NCBI GenBank assembly: GCA_965227905.1
Contig: OZ245780.1
Coordinates: 1,798,001 to 1,862,000 of the forward strand
Length of the DNA: 64,000 nucleotides
Source: CBDDHT01 sp965227905
GTDB taxonomy: Bacteria; Pseudomonadota; Alphaproteobacteria; Rhizobiales; Methyloligellaceae
Reading direction: 5' to 3'
Position numbers and translations under genes: made by a program. Positions 25,714 to 34,143 of the stretch are shown piece after piece (position 1 is the first letter of the stretch; every line of letters starts with the position of its first letter). The notes under the pieces were generated by a model. That model saw only the letters and a program-made list of their open reading frames with translations, was not told where the DNA came from and searched no databases.

Positions 25714-27222
25714 CTATGCGGCAAGGTCTGTCTCTTGGCTCTCTGGTCGAGGCTGAGTGCTTCGCGCATCGATCACAGTTCCGCTGCGATTATCCGAGGC
25801 TTGTGACGCCCTGACAGCGGCCTGCGCTTGCTGCTCGAAGCGTATGCACGTTCCAAGAGCGAGACCCATCATCAGCCACAAGGCACGCTGATAGAGCAAC
25901 TCATGGGCAAGCGACATGACAAGCCACCCGCTCATGACCAGCACCACCGCGTAGACCGCGTCGGCGGATTGTGTATCGCTGTTGCGGGCACTAACGGATG
26001 TTTTCCAGAACCTCCATATCAGAGTGACGAACAGGCCGAGAAATGCCGTGAAGCCTACAAGCCCCAATTCAGTGAGGATCCAGAGGCCGGTGTTGTGAAT
26101 CTGCTGCGCCGGCGCATTGTCTTTCACGCCGGTCTGTTTTGCCTGCAGATGCGAGCCAAGCCCCGTTCCGAACACCGGCGCGTCTGCCCAATTTTCCAAT
26201 GCACGATAGTAGCTCTCTATGCGAACGTTGATGCTGAAATCTCGTGCCTCAAGCGGATCGGCTTGTGGCGTGTTCCGAGTTTCGTCTTCCGTTGAAGCCA
26301 CGAGCCATCCGACCTTGTCGGACAAGTCATGAAACCCGGTTCGGATCTTTGTGTCGACAACGATTGTGCGGCTGACGATAGCAATCGACAGTATAGCTCC
26401 GGCGAACGCGATAACCCGGGCGATTTGCCAAAGGCTAGGCGCACGAAGCTTGAGGTGGACCAGGATCATGCAGACCGCAGCGCCGACTGCGGCGAGCGAG
26501 CTGGAATGGAAGACGCCGGCAAGCAGGAAGCCTGTCGCCACTTCGCTCCACCTGTCACCGAGCCATCTGCCAAGCTGTCCTTGACCGGCAAGGCAAATGG
26601 CGAAGCCGCAAAGGAGAACAAATCCCTGGGCATTCGGATTATCGAGTACGCCCTGATAGCGATAGGCATAGGACCCGACCCAGTCGGTCGCCATCGCAAA
26701 GAAGACCGTGTGAATGACAAGCAGGAGTGCGGCGAAGCCGAGAAAGGCGGCAGCGAATGCGGTATTGGCCAGCCGTGGAAACACCAGTGCGCAGGCTAAT
26801 CCTAAAAGGCCATAATATAGCAGGGATAGCCAGCCTACGGCCTTCACCAGTGGCCAGATTTCCATCATGCCGAGCCGGGCAGTGCCAATTGCAAGCCCAT
26901 AGCCTATTGCCACAGTGGCCATGGCACCGAACAGAATGACGGTAGCGCCGACTTTCGGACCGCTCTGCCTCCAATGTTTCGCCGCAACGATCACAAGAAG
27001 AGGAAACAGCACCAACGCCACAATGTCAGAGAGACTGACGCGCACAGCGCTGCCAGTAATGGAGACGGTGGTCTGAATCTGCACGCTGGCCGCGAGGGCC
27101 ACCGTTCCCACAAGGACGAGGCGTTCGAGGTTTGAAAGGCGCGATTCGTTGGAAATCCTGGACGGCCCGACGGTCTCTTGGGTCGGGCGAAGCGCCTTTG
27201 CGGCATCGGGGACCATCAACAT
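25714..27222 (-). CDS. O-antigen ligase/polymerase-like (Wzy/WaaL) membrane protein
   Basis: 502 aa with about 11-12 hydrophobic segments and a large periplasmic loop between late helices (residues about 280-370), typical of the Wzy_C/O-antigen ligase fold. The segment FGTGLGSHLQAK...IHNTGLWILTELGL matches the conserved late block with the His of the ligase motif. Such proteins join or polymerise surface glycans. Both ends are hydrophilic. It stands alone, not in a polysaccharide cluster. Confidence 0.82.
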   Translation of the reverse strand: MLMVPDAAKALRPTQETVGPSRISNESRLSNLERLVLVGTVALAASVQIQTTVSITGSAVRVSLSDIVALVLFPLLVIVAAKHWRQSGPKVGATVILFGAMATVAIGYGLAIGTARLGMMEIWPLVKAVGWLSLLYYGLLGLACALVFPRLANTAFAAAFLGFAALLLVIHTVFFAMATDWVGSYAYRYQGVLDNPNAQGFVLLCGFAICLAGQGQLGRWLGDRWSEVATGFLLAGVFHSSSLAAVGAAVCMILVHLKLRAPSLWQIARVIAFAGAILSIAIVSRTIVVDTKIRTGFHDLSDKVGWLVASTEDETRNTPQADPLEARDFSINVRIESYYRALENWADAPVFGTGLGSHLQAKQTGVKDNAPAQQIHNTGLWILTELGLVGFTAFLGLFVTLIWRFWKTSVSARNSDTQSADAVYAVVLVMSGWLVMSLAHELLYQRALWLMMGLALGTCIRFEQQAQAAVRASQASDNRSGTVIDARSTQPRPESQETDLAA

Positions 27223-27657
27223 GACGGAACCGTTGCTTCAGGCGTGATCAAATCATCGGAGTGGCCAACTATGCCGCCGCTCCGGGCTCGGGATCGCTTG
27301 ATCCACAGAATCTGGAATCCAAGAGTCATCAGTCGCGCTCACAGTGTGAGTGTCAGATACAGTCGGACTCACTACTAAACGCGACTAACGGTGCATCTCC
27401 GTGAAACACAACGGGCGCGGAATACGCAAACAGATGCAACGGTTAAATCGATAACTTGTACCGCTGCCTTAAGCAACAGAAAGTTGGGAGAATGCGTCGG
27501 TTGATGTTGTGTGTGGCGAACGCGCAACGTTGCCTGAACGCTGGCGATTGAGGCACCAAGTTTGCGAACGCAAGCGGGGCTTATGGTCGATGCGTACGCT
27601 GGATATGGAACCGCAAGAACTGGTCGGTCGACCATCCTCGCAGTTCCAGATCATGTA
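27223..27657. other. Intergenic region, possible regulatory palindrome
   Basis: About 435 bases upstream of the O-antigen ligase-like gene. CTCACAGTGTGAG at 27338-27350 is a 13-bp palindrome about 115 bases before that start and might be an operator. Plus-strand codons at 27587-27655 spell DAYAGYGT...PDH, similar to a minus-strand stretch near 5600-5670. No gene is supported. Confidence 0.4.
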
Positions 27658-28074
27658 TCAGTTCGGCCGAATTTCGATCTTTCGGCCCGCCGGTTTTTGA
27701 GGGCTTCGTTTGGCGATTTTCAGACTCAGAACGCCATCCTTGAATGCTGCGTCGACTTTATCGCCATCCGCATCGGGCGGAAGGCGGAATGTTCTTTGAA
27801 ACGCACCATATTCGCGTTCCGAGAAGAAATAGGTCCGCCCGGACTCCTGGTGTTCTGAGCGCTTCTCTCCACGGACCACAAGACTGTTGTCGTGAATGGA
27901 GACGTCGACGTCCTCCGACTTGATCCCCGGCAATTCGATACCGATCTCATAATAGTCTTCGAGTGCCGATGCCTCTGAACGCGGTGCAAACCAGTCGGCG
28001 ACTTTCTGCCCCATGCTCCGGAGAGGCTCATAAAGGTTCGGCAGCCAGCCTGCCGTATGAGATTTCTCGACCAT
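27658..28074 (-). CDS. Small heat-shock protein (Hsp20/alpha-crystallin)
   Basis: 138 aa. The alpha-crystallin domain runs from about residue 40 to the end: YYEIGIELPGIKSEDVDVSI, VVRGEKRSE, RTFRLP and FKDGVLSLKIAK (the GVL motif), then a short C-terminal IEI tail. It is an ATP-independent holdase. ATG 28074 follows AAGGAAAG by 7 bases, better than the ATG at 28092. Relatives are often heat- or stress-induced; no CIRCE or ROSE element is evident here. Confidence 0.93.
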   Translation of the reverse strand: MVEKSHTAGWLPNLYEPLRSMGQKVADWFAPRSEASALEDYYEIGIELPGIKSEDVDVSIHDNSLVVRGEKRSEHQESGRTYFFSEREYGAFQRTFRLPPDADGDKVDAAFKDGVLSLKIAKRSPQKPAGRKIEIRPN

Positions 28075-28201
28075 CGCGCTTTCCTTTTGCAATCATCCTT
28101 GTTCCCTTTGAGATCGCATAGGGAGGCGGCGTTCGCATTGACGCCGATCAGAATCGCTGAAGAGTGCGCCGGTGGTTTTCGAAAATCCAAGGAATTCAGT
28201 G

Positions 28202-28819
28202 TCACGACGTTTGCGGCGTCGACTCCAGCATCGAGTGCCGCTTGCTGAATGTGTCAAACCATTCCGATAAGACCGGTCGCCCGTCTCGCCAGTCGATCCC
28301 AAGAACATCCTTCCGAAACGCGATCCAGCCGACGCCGCAAGCTGCTGAGATCTGCGCGACATCGGCACGCTCCGGATCGAAGGAGGCCGCATCCACATTG
28401 AGGGCGTCCAGCGAGCGGGCAACCGTGTTTCGCATGCGATTGTCCCAGAACTCCCAATGCAGTTCTTTCGGTCGGCGCACGCGTTCGTTGTACAGCAAGA
28501 TGACGGCGTCCATCATGCCATCCGCAAGGGCGGAAACTCTCAGTGTCTCGAACCGCTCTTTCCCTTCTTGAGGGATCAGCTTCGGCCCTTGATGCAAACT
28601 GTCGAGATACTCGACGATCACCGGGCTGTCATAAAGCAGTCGACCTTCGTCGGTGACCAGGGCTGGCACCTTTCCAATCGGATTGACGGCGCCATAGACG
28701 GTCTTGGCATCCCAGGGGAAGGTCTCGTCGCGTTCGATGCGATCGTTTAATCCGCATTCGATAGCGGCCACGATGACCTTGCGGACAAAGGGAGACGTTG
28801 CGCCGTAGTAGAGTTTCAT
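28202..28819 (-). CDS. Glutathione S-transferase family protein
   Basis: 205 aa. The thioredoxin-fold N domain starts MKLYYGATSPFVRKV (catalytic Ser/Tyr region), with NPIGKVPAL and DSPVIVEYLD as the glutathione-binding blocks; the C-terminal domain is all-helical. It probably conjugates or reduces electrophiles with glutathione. It lies upstream of the arsenite genes on the opposite strand. Confidence 0.9.
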   Translation of the reverse strand: MKLYYGATSPFVRKVIVAAIECGLNDRIERDETFPWDAKTVYGAVNPIGKVPALVTDEGRLLYDSPVIVEYLDSLHQGPKLIPQEGKERFETLRVSALADGMMDAVILLYNERVRRPKELHWEFWDNRMRNTVARSLDALNVDAASFDPERADVAQISAACGVGWIAFRKDVLGIDWRDGRPVLSEWFDTFSKRHSMLESTPQTS

Positions 28820-28862
28820 GCCGGATGCCTTTCTGAAAAGTTCGAAATCAAAGCGTCCGCAA

Positions 28863-29135
28863 CGCCCCGGACTTTGTCCGGAGCCTAGAGCCGTCGGATA
28901 CCTATTCAGGCGGTAGCCCTGGGTCCCGGATCAGGTCCGGGACGTCGTGACTTCGGAAAACAGAAAGACAAACAGCAGACCCGATACGTCATCCTCCATA
29001 CCTCGCAGTCACGCATCACGAACAACAAGAAGAACCATGCCGATTCAATCAGAAAATTACGCCCCGGACTTGATCCGGGGTCCAGGGCCACGAGCGCAGT
29101 TCCCGCTTTCAGTCCTGAATCCCGGATCAATTCTG
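28863..29135. repeat. Cluster of GATCCGGG palindromic repeats
   Basis: This 390-base gap has no gene. It contains copies of CCCCGGACTTGATCCGGGG and the complementary form TCCCGGATCAGGTCCGGGA at about 28863-28884, 28917-28947, 29061-29091 and 29113-29126. The second and third form an inverted pair. The family recurs at 48315-48345 and 55227-55308. It is a dispersed intergenic repeat (REP-like). Confidence 0.75.
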
Positions 29136-29208
29136 AGGTGTTCTTGGCAATGATTGGATGTCGCGTTTCAGACCAACGGCAGCATTCCAAAGCGCTCTGA
29201 ATTCACGT

Positions 29209-29535
29209 CTACTGAACCGATGAGAACGAAGTGGGCTGAAGGAACGAATTGCTGATCGAAGCAACGATCTGCCCATCCTTTTCCGTTTCCGCACGTTTCT
29301 CGAGCCATTCCGGATCCGAGGCGAAGGCATCCCATTTGGTTTCACGTTCGGCCAGCGATTCCCATTGCAGCATGTAATAGAGATCCTGGTTGGACTCGCC
29401 GACTGCAACCGTCCAAAAGCCTGCCTGGCGAATACCGTGCTTCTCCCAGAGCTTCAGCGTGATCGTATCGAAGCGCTTGAGCAATGCGGGCAGGCGTCCG
29501 GGGACGCAGTGATAAACACGCAATTCGTAGATCAT
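29209..29535 (-). CDS. NIPSNAP-family protein
   Basis: 108 aa. It begins MIYELRVYHCVPGRLPALLKRFDT and continues GIRQAGFWTVAVGESNQDLYYMLQWES, the ferredoxin-like NIPSNAP fold in single copy. Function in bacteria is poorly known; homologues often sit in catabolic loci. A half-site-like ATATATTC occurs at 29581-29588, upstream of the start. It is divergent from aioX. Confidence 0.85.
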   Translation of the reverse strand: MIYELRVYHCVPGRLPALLKRFDTITLKLWEKHGIRQAGFWTVAVGESNQDLYYMLQWESLAERETKWDAFASDPEWLEKRAETEKDGQIVASISNSFLQPTSFSSVQ

Positions 29536-29767
29536 GGGGGTGTCCTTTGGCGAGGGCGAGCACGGAAGAGTTCGAATGAGATATATTCTGATAGCAGAGA
29601 CATGAGCCTCTCGCCATCATCGCTCCTCTAACAGGTGCCTTCCTACCGCCTTTCGCGTTGAGCCGATTGCGGCTATCGTTCTGCATATAAGAGTGATCGC
29701 GTTTCCGGCGCGGTCTCAAAACAGGGAGGTGCGGCCACAGGTTGGCGACGCTGCTACCCGGCCGCAA

Positions 29768-30646
29768 ATGACAGTGCCGCGGTTGTTCTCGCGTCGAAGA
29801 GTGCTGCATGGCGTCGTGTCCATTGCGACGGCGGCGTCAATGACGTCCGTTTCTCGTGCCGAGAATTCTCAAACACTCCGCTTTGGGTTGACGCCGGTCT
29901 TCCTCACCAATGATTTGGAAATTCTCGAGCGATTGCAGTCCTATCTGTCTGCTGTCACGGGTCGGCCCGTGCAATTGATCCAGCGACGAACTTATCAGGA
30001 GATAACGACACTACTCGTTAGCGGACAACTCGATGCCGCCTGGATCTGCGGCTACCCCTTTCTTCGGTATCGCGACCGGTTGCAGCTCTTGGCGCTCCCG
30101 GTGTGGAATGGTCAGCCACTCTATCAATCCTACCTGATTGTCGATGCGGATCGCGACGCGAACGGGATCGATGCGTTGCGCGGCGATATCCATGCTTTCT
30201 CCGATCCCGATAGCAACTCGGGGTATCTGGTCACGACAGCACTGCTTGCGGAGCGCAAACTCCGACCCTCCGAGTTCTTTGCCCGGTTCTTCTTCACCTA
30301 CGGCCATCGAAACGTGGTGCGTGCCGTCTCATCCGGGCTGGCGCGCAGCGGCAGCGTTGACGGTTATGTCTGGGAGGTTCTGAACGAAACAGAACCGGAT
30401 CTGACGCGCCGCACGCGAGTCTTCCGTAAGTCGGAATGGCTTGGATTTCCTCCCATCGCAGGTCCGGCTTCTCCCCGTGATAGCGCAGCAACCGAGCTAT
30501 TGACCCGCGCACTCGTCGAGATGGACAATCACGAGGAAGGCCGCCGCATTCTGCACATGCTCCGGCTAGACAGCTTCAGAACGCACGAGGCTGCGATCTT
30601 TGAATCCATTGCAAAAATGGTTCGCCAGGTACAGGGACTGGGATGA
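29768..30646 (+). CDS. aioX: Periplasmic arsenite-binding protein AioX
   Basis: About 292 aa. A twin-arginine-like N terminus (SRRRVLHG plus a hydrophobic stretch ending SVSRA) precedes a PhnD-type binding-protein fold. AWICGYPF holds a single Cys (residue 94 in this numbering) at the position of the arsenite-binding Cys of Agrobacterium AioX. AioX presents As(III) to the AioS kinase. ATG 29768 has a weak ribosome site; in-frame GTGs at 29693 and 29729 are alternatives, the latter just after GGGAG. It overlaps aioS by 4 bases. Confidence 0.88.
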   Translation: MTVPRLFSRRRVLHGVVSIATAASMTSVSRAENSQTLRFGLTPVFLTNDLEILERLQSYLSAVTGRPVQLIQRRTYQEITTLLVSGQLDAAWICGYPFLRYRDRLQLLALPVWNGQPLYQSYLIVDADRDANGIDALRGDIHAFSDPDSNSGYLVTTALLAERKLRPSEFFARFFFTYGHRNVVRAVSSGLARSGSVDGYVWEVLNETEPDLTRRTRVFRKSEWLGFPPIAGPASPRDSAATELLTRALVEMDNHEEGRRILHMLRLDSFRTHEAAIFESIAKMVRQVQGLG

Positions 30647-32106
30647 TCTCGCGACTTGTCAAACCGACCGAGTGGCCGATCACCGTGAAAGTACCGCTGC
30701 TTGTCGCCTGCTTGATGGTTGCGGTCAGCACCGTGCTGTCCGAGCGCGTCTTGCAACGTCTGAGCGATATGCAGAACAAGGACCTGCACGCTTTAGCAAA
30801 CACCTATCTTGATGGTCTGTCCGCGTCGCTCCAGCCGCACGTGATGCGAGAGGATGTGTGGGAAGTGTTCGATACGCTCGATCGTGCTCACGGCAAGAGC
30901 ACCGGCTTTCATCCCATGCGTACGGTTGTCACCAATGGGCGCAGCATCGTCCTTGCGGCCTCAGACCCTCGCTGGCTGCCAGTGAAATCGCTCTTGCCGC
31001 CCGGTCTTGCAGAGAAGTTTCCGCTGTCTGGAGAACTTGCGGTCGATACAGATACCAGTCGCGGCTTCATGCGGCGTAAGATCGACCACCAGGGACGGAC
31101 AATTGGTTTTATCTTTGCCGAGGTCGATATTGCTCCGCTGATTGCCGAGCGTCGGAACGTCTTCACGACACTGTTGATCACGAACGCTCTGTTGACACTG
31201 GCTTTGGCCGCAATCGGCTATCTCGCCATCCGACGGATGTTGCGTCCTGTTCGAGTCCTTACCCGTCATATTGATCGCGGCCGGCACGGTGAAGTCGCTG
31301 AAATCGATACTGAACAAATCGCACGCGAAGGTTCGGAGTTCGCGCGTCTGTTCCGGCGTTACAATGCCCTCGTCCACGCGGTCAATGAGCGCGAGGCGTT
31401 TGCCGCAAAGCTGGCAGAGGAGGAGAAGCTCGCCAGTCTCGGCCGCCTGGCATCTGGGATGGCCCACGAAATCAACAACCCGCTGGGCGGCATGTTCAAC
31501 GCTCTCGATACGGCGAAGCGGCATGGCGAAGTCGCTACGGTCCGAAAGACATCCCTCAGATTGCTGGAGCAAGGGCTTAAAGGCATTCGTGCTGTGGTGC
31601 GGTCGACGCTCATGACCTATCGTCGCGAAGAGTCCGAAGGTGTTCTCGAGGTCGGCGCCCTCGACGATTTGCGTCTGCTGATCGCACCGGAAGCCCGGCG
31701 CAAGGCTGTAGAGGTGGTCTGGCAGAATGATCTGACGGGCGACGTACCGGTATCGGCAGGGGAGGTTCGGCAGATTCTGCTCAACCTCCTGCTGAATGCC
31801 CTCGCGGCAACAGGGCCTGGCGGATCGGTCGAGTTTCATGCCGAGATGAGCGGCTCGACTTTGAAATTGCAGGTCGCTGATACGGGCCCTGGATTGCCGC
31901 CCGATATGGTCGTGTTTCTGCATAGCCGGGAGGCGGGCCGCGCACCGATCGAAGATGATGGCGGCCTTGGCTTGTGGATGGTGCGGCGCCTCGTTCGTAC
32001 CCTCGATGGATCGATTGAAGCGCGAACGTTGCCGCAGGGTGGAACAACGATAACGATCAGCTTGCCGGTTGCTGTCGATGAAGAGGAGACACGCGATGTT
32101 GCATGA
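30643..32106 (+). CDS. aioS: Arsenite-responsive sensor histidine kinase AioS
   Basis: 487 aa. There is a membrane helix at about residues 15-33, a periplasmic sensor of about 140 residues, a second helix near 180, a HAMP domain, then HisKA with GMAHEINNPLGG (phospho-acceptor His) and HATPase with LLNLLLNALAATG, DTGPGLP and GGLGLWMV. It overlaps aioX by ATGA and aioR by 11 bases. In the known pathway AioX-bound arsenite triggers AioS to phosphorylate AioR. Confidence 0.93.
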   Translation: MISRLVKPTEWPITVKVPLLVACLMVAVSTVLSERVLQRLSDMQNKDLHALANTYLDGLSASLQPHVMREDVWEVFDTLDRAHGKSTGFHPMRTVVTNGRSIVLAASDPRWLPVKSLLPPGLAEKFPLSGELAVDTDTSRGFMRRKIDHQGRTIGFIFAEVDIAPLIAERRNVFTTLLITNALLTLALAAIGYLAIRRMLRPVRVLTRHIDRGRHGEVAEIDTEQIAREGSEFARLFRRYNALVHAVNEREAFAAKLAEEEKLASLGRLASGMAHEINNPLGGMFNALDTAKRHGEVATVRKTSLRLLEQGLKGIRAVVRSTLMTYRREESEGVLEVGALDDLRLLIAPEARRKAVEVVWQNDLTGDVPVSAGEVRQILLNLLLNALAATGPGGSVEFHAEMSGSTLKLQVADTGPGLPPDMVVFLHSREAGRAPIEDDGGLGLWMVRRLVRTLDGSIEARTLPQGGTTITISLPVAVDEEETRDVA

Positions 32107-33430
32107 AGGGTCCGTGATCGGTGTGATCGAGGACGATCCGATCATGGGAGAGTCTTTGCAGCAACGGCTGACGCTCGAGGGGATGGAGGCTGTCTGGCTG
32201 AAGTCGGGTGAAGAGGCGCTTGATTATCTCAAAGACAATCGGCCGGATTTGATCGTCTGCGATATCCGATTGCCCGATACCAGCGGAGAAGACATTTTCG
32301 CCGAGCTGCAGCGAGAAGGCATATTTTCACCGTTTCTCTTCATAACGGCCTATGGCGACATCGGCCAGGCTGTCCGTCTGGTCAAAGCCGGGGCGGGAAA
32401 CTATCTGACCAAGCCATTTGAGATGGACAGCTTCCTCGGTCAGGTCGACGAGTTGCTGTCGCGCCATGGCCGGGCCGAAGGTGAGGCGGCGCTCGGTGTT
32501 TCGAAAGAGATGCGCGCGGTTGAACAGTTGATCCGACGAACGGCAAATCTCACATGCCCTGTGCTCTTCACTGGTGAGACCGGTGTCGGCAAGGAGGTGT
32601 GTGCAACCCATATGCATCGCATTTCACAATCGGCGAAAGAGCCTTTCATGGCTGTGAATTGCAGTGCCATCCCTGCGGATCTGATTGAAAGCGAGATCTT
32701 CGGCCATGAACGCGGCGCCTTCACAGGCGCCACGAAGCAGCACCGGGGCTATGTGGAACGCGCAAAAGAAGGTGTCCTTTTTCTCGACGAGATCGGTGAA
32801 CTGCAACTCGCCCTGCAAGCCAAACTGCTCCGTCTCATCGAGGCACGCCGCTTCTTTCGCGTCGGCGGCGAAACGCCGCTTACATTCGGCGCGCGGCCTG
32901 TCTGTGCTTCGAATGTCGATCTCGAGAAGGCGGTGAAAGAGGGTGCTTTTCGCCAGGACCTGTTGTTCAGGATCAATGTCGTACAAATAGAAGTACCGCC
33001 GTTGCGGTCACGGCTCGAGGACATACCGTCATTACTCGCTGCCTTTGTCGATGAGTTCTCTGAGACACTGGGCAAACCCATCTACGGTGTGAGTTCTTTC
33101 GCCGAGATTCTGGCACTCGGCCATGACTGGCCGGGCAATGTCCGCGAGTTGCGCAATCGCGTTGAACGCGGTGTGGCATTGGCCAATGACGAATGGTTGA
33201 TGCCCGCCGATCTGTTCCCCGACTTTCCGCAACTCGTCGATAGTGGTGATCAGAGCGGACTTCAGCCTCTGTCCAAGGTTCGGGACGCGGCGGAACGTCA
33301 CCAGATCGAGCGAGCCCTATTGGAGACTGAAGGACAGATCGCCAAAGCCGCGTCTCTACTGGGGATTTCGCGCACCACGATGTGGGAGAAGATGCGCCGG
33401 CTCGAAATTGCAGGAGCCCTGCCCAACTGA
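32096..33430 (+). CDS. aioR: Sigma-54-dependent response regulator AioR (NtrC-type)
   Basis: 444 aa. Receiver (VIEDDPIMG; phospho-acceptor in IVCDIRLPD), AAA+ domain with Walker A GETGVGKEV and the sigma-54 contact loop GAFTGA, then a Fis-type helix-turn-helix (AKAASLLGISRTTMWEKMRRL). AGAGGAGA lies before ATG 32096. It should activate the sigma-54 promoter found at 33544, just before aioB. Confidence 0.95.
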   Translation: MLHEGSVIGVIEDDPIMGESLQQRLTLEGMEAVWLKSGEEALDYLKDNRPDLIVCDIRLPDTSGEDIFAELQREGIFSPFLFITAYGDIGQAVRLVKAGAGNYLTKPFEMDSFLGQVDELLSRHGRAEGEAALGVSKEMRAVEQLIRRTANLTCPVLFTGETGVGKEVCATHMHRISQSAKEPFMAVNCSAIPADLIESEIFGHERGAFTGATKQHRGYVERAKEGVLFLDEIGELQLALQAKLLRLIEARRFFRVGGETPLTFGARPVCASNVDLEKAVKEGAFRQDLLFRINVVQIEVPPLRSRLEDIPSLLAAFVDEFSETLGKPIYGVSSFAEILALGHDWPGNVRELRNRVERGVALANDEWLMPADLFPDFPQLVDSGDQSGLQPLSKVRDAAERHQIERALLETEGQIAKAASLLGISRTTMWEKMRRLEIAGALPN

Positions 33431-33543
33431 TCCGTTCGGAAAACCGAACGCCCAGTCCGGACCGATGTGAGGAACGCCGAACATCTCTCCGGCCCTGTTC
33501 TTCTAAAGTGTTGAAATAAAAGCATAAATATCTGCGTCTTAAC

Positions 33544-33559
33544 TGGCGTACGGCTTGCT
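33544..33559 (+). promoter_or_regulatory. Sigma-54 (-24/-12) promoter of aioBA
   Basis: TGGCGTACGGCTTGCT keeps the invariant GG and GC exactly 10 bases apart (consensus TGGCAC-N5-TTGCW, two mismatches in the -24 block). It lies 44 bases before the aioB start and just after aioR, which encodes an NtrC-type activator. This matches the known control of arsenite oxidase genes. Confidence 0.85.
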
Positions 33560-33602
33560 TTGCACCGTTCCATCGATTTCGAAGAAACGTGGGAGGAAAG
33601 CA

Positions 33603-34124
33603 ATGAAAGCATGCAGCAAGCTGGTCGATGTCGGCCGGCGTCAGTTCCTGAGAGGCGGCACGGCCCTGGCTGCCGGTACTGCCGCAGCAACCGTCATGCC
33701 GCGCGATGCGGCAGCGCGTGGCAATTCGGCGCGTGTGACCTATCCATCCAATCGCCTGGCCAATGTCAAAGACCTGAAAGTCGATAGCCCGGTGGACATT
33801 ACCTATCCGGACGGAGACTCGCCCGGCGTTTTGATCAAGCTCGGCTCGCGCGTCAACGGCGGCTCCGGACCAGATGGCGATATCGTCGCCTATTCGGTGC
33901 TCTGCCCGCACAAGGGCTATCCGCTCGAATTCAACGCCGGCGACAAGACGCTGAACTGCCCCGGTCACTATTCGCGTTTCGACTGCGAGATGGAGGGGCA
34001 ACAGATTTTCGGCATGTCCAACCAGAGCCTACCCATGTTCGCCCTTCGGGTCGACGACAAGGGCGACATCTACGCCGAAGGTGTGGACGAGCTCATCTAT
34101 GGCCGCACGTCGAACGTGCTCTGA
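33603..34124 (+). CDS. aioB: Arsenite oxidase small (Rieske) subunit AioB
   Basis: 173 aa. The Tat signal GRRQFLRGG plus AAGTAAATV ends near DAAARG. The Rieske cluster ligands are in CPHKGYPLE and CPGHYSRFD. The protein passes electrons from AioA towards periplasmic cytochrome c or azurin. It also carries the Tat signal for the heterodimer, since AioA has none. GGGAGGAAAGC precedes the ATG. Confidence 0.96.
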   Translation: MKACSKLVDVGRRQFLRGGTALAAGTAAATVMPRDAAARGNSARVTYPSNRLANVKDLKVDSPVDITYPDGDSPGVLIKLGSRVNGGSGPDGDIVAYSVLCPHKGYPLEFNAGDKTLNCPGHYSRFDCEMEGQQIFGMSNQSLPMFALRVDDKGDIYAEGVDELIYGRTSNVL

Positions 34125-34143
34125 CGGAACGAGGGAGAAAAGT

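Noticed and set aside
29577..29593. ATATATTC half-site before the NIPSNAP gene
   Set aside because: Only one arm matches the 17-bp palindrome; one 8-mer is not enough evidence.
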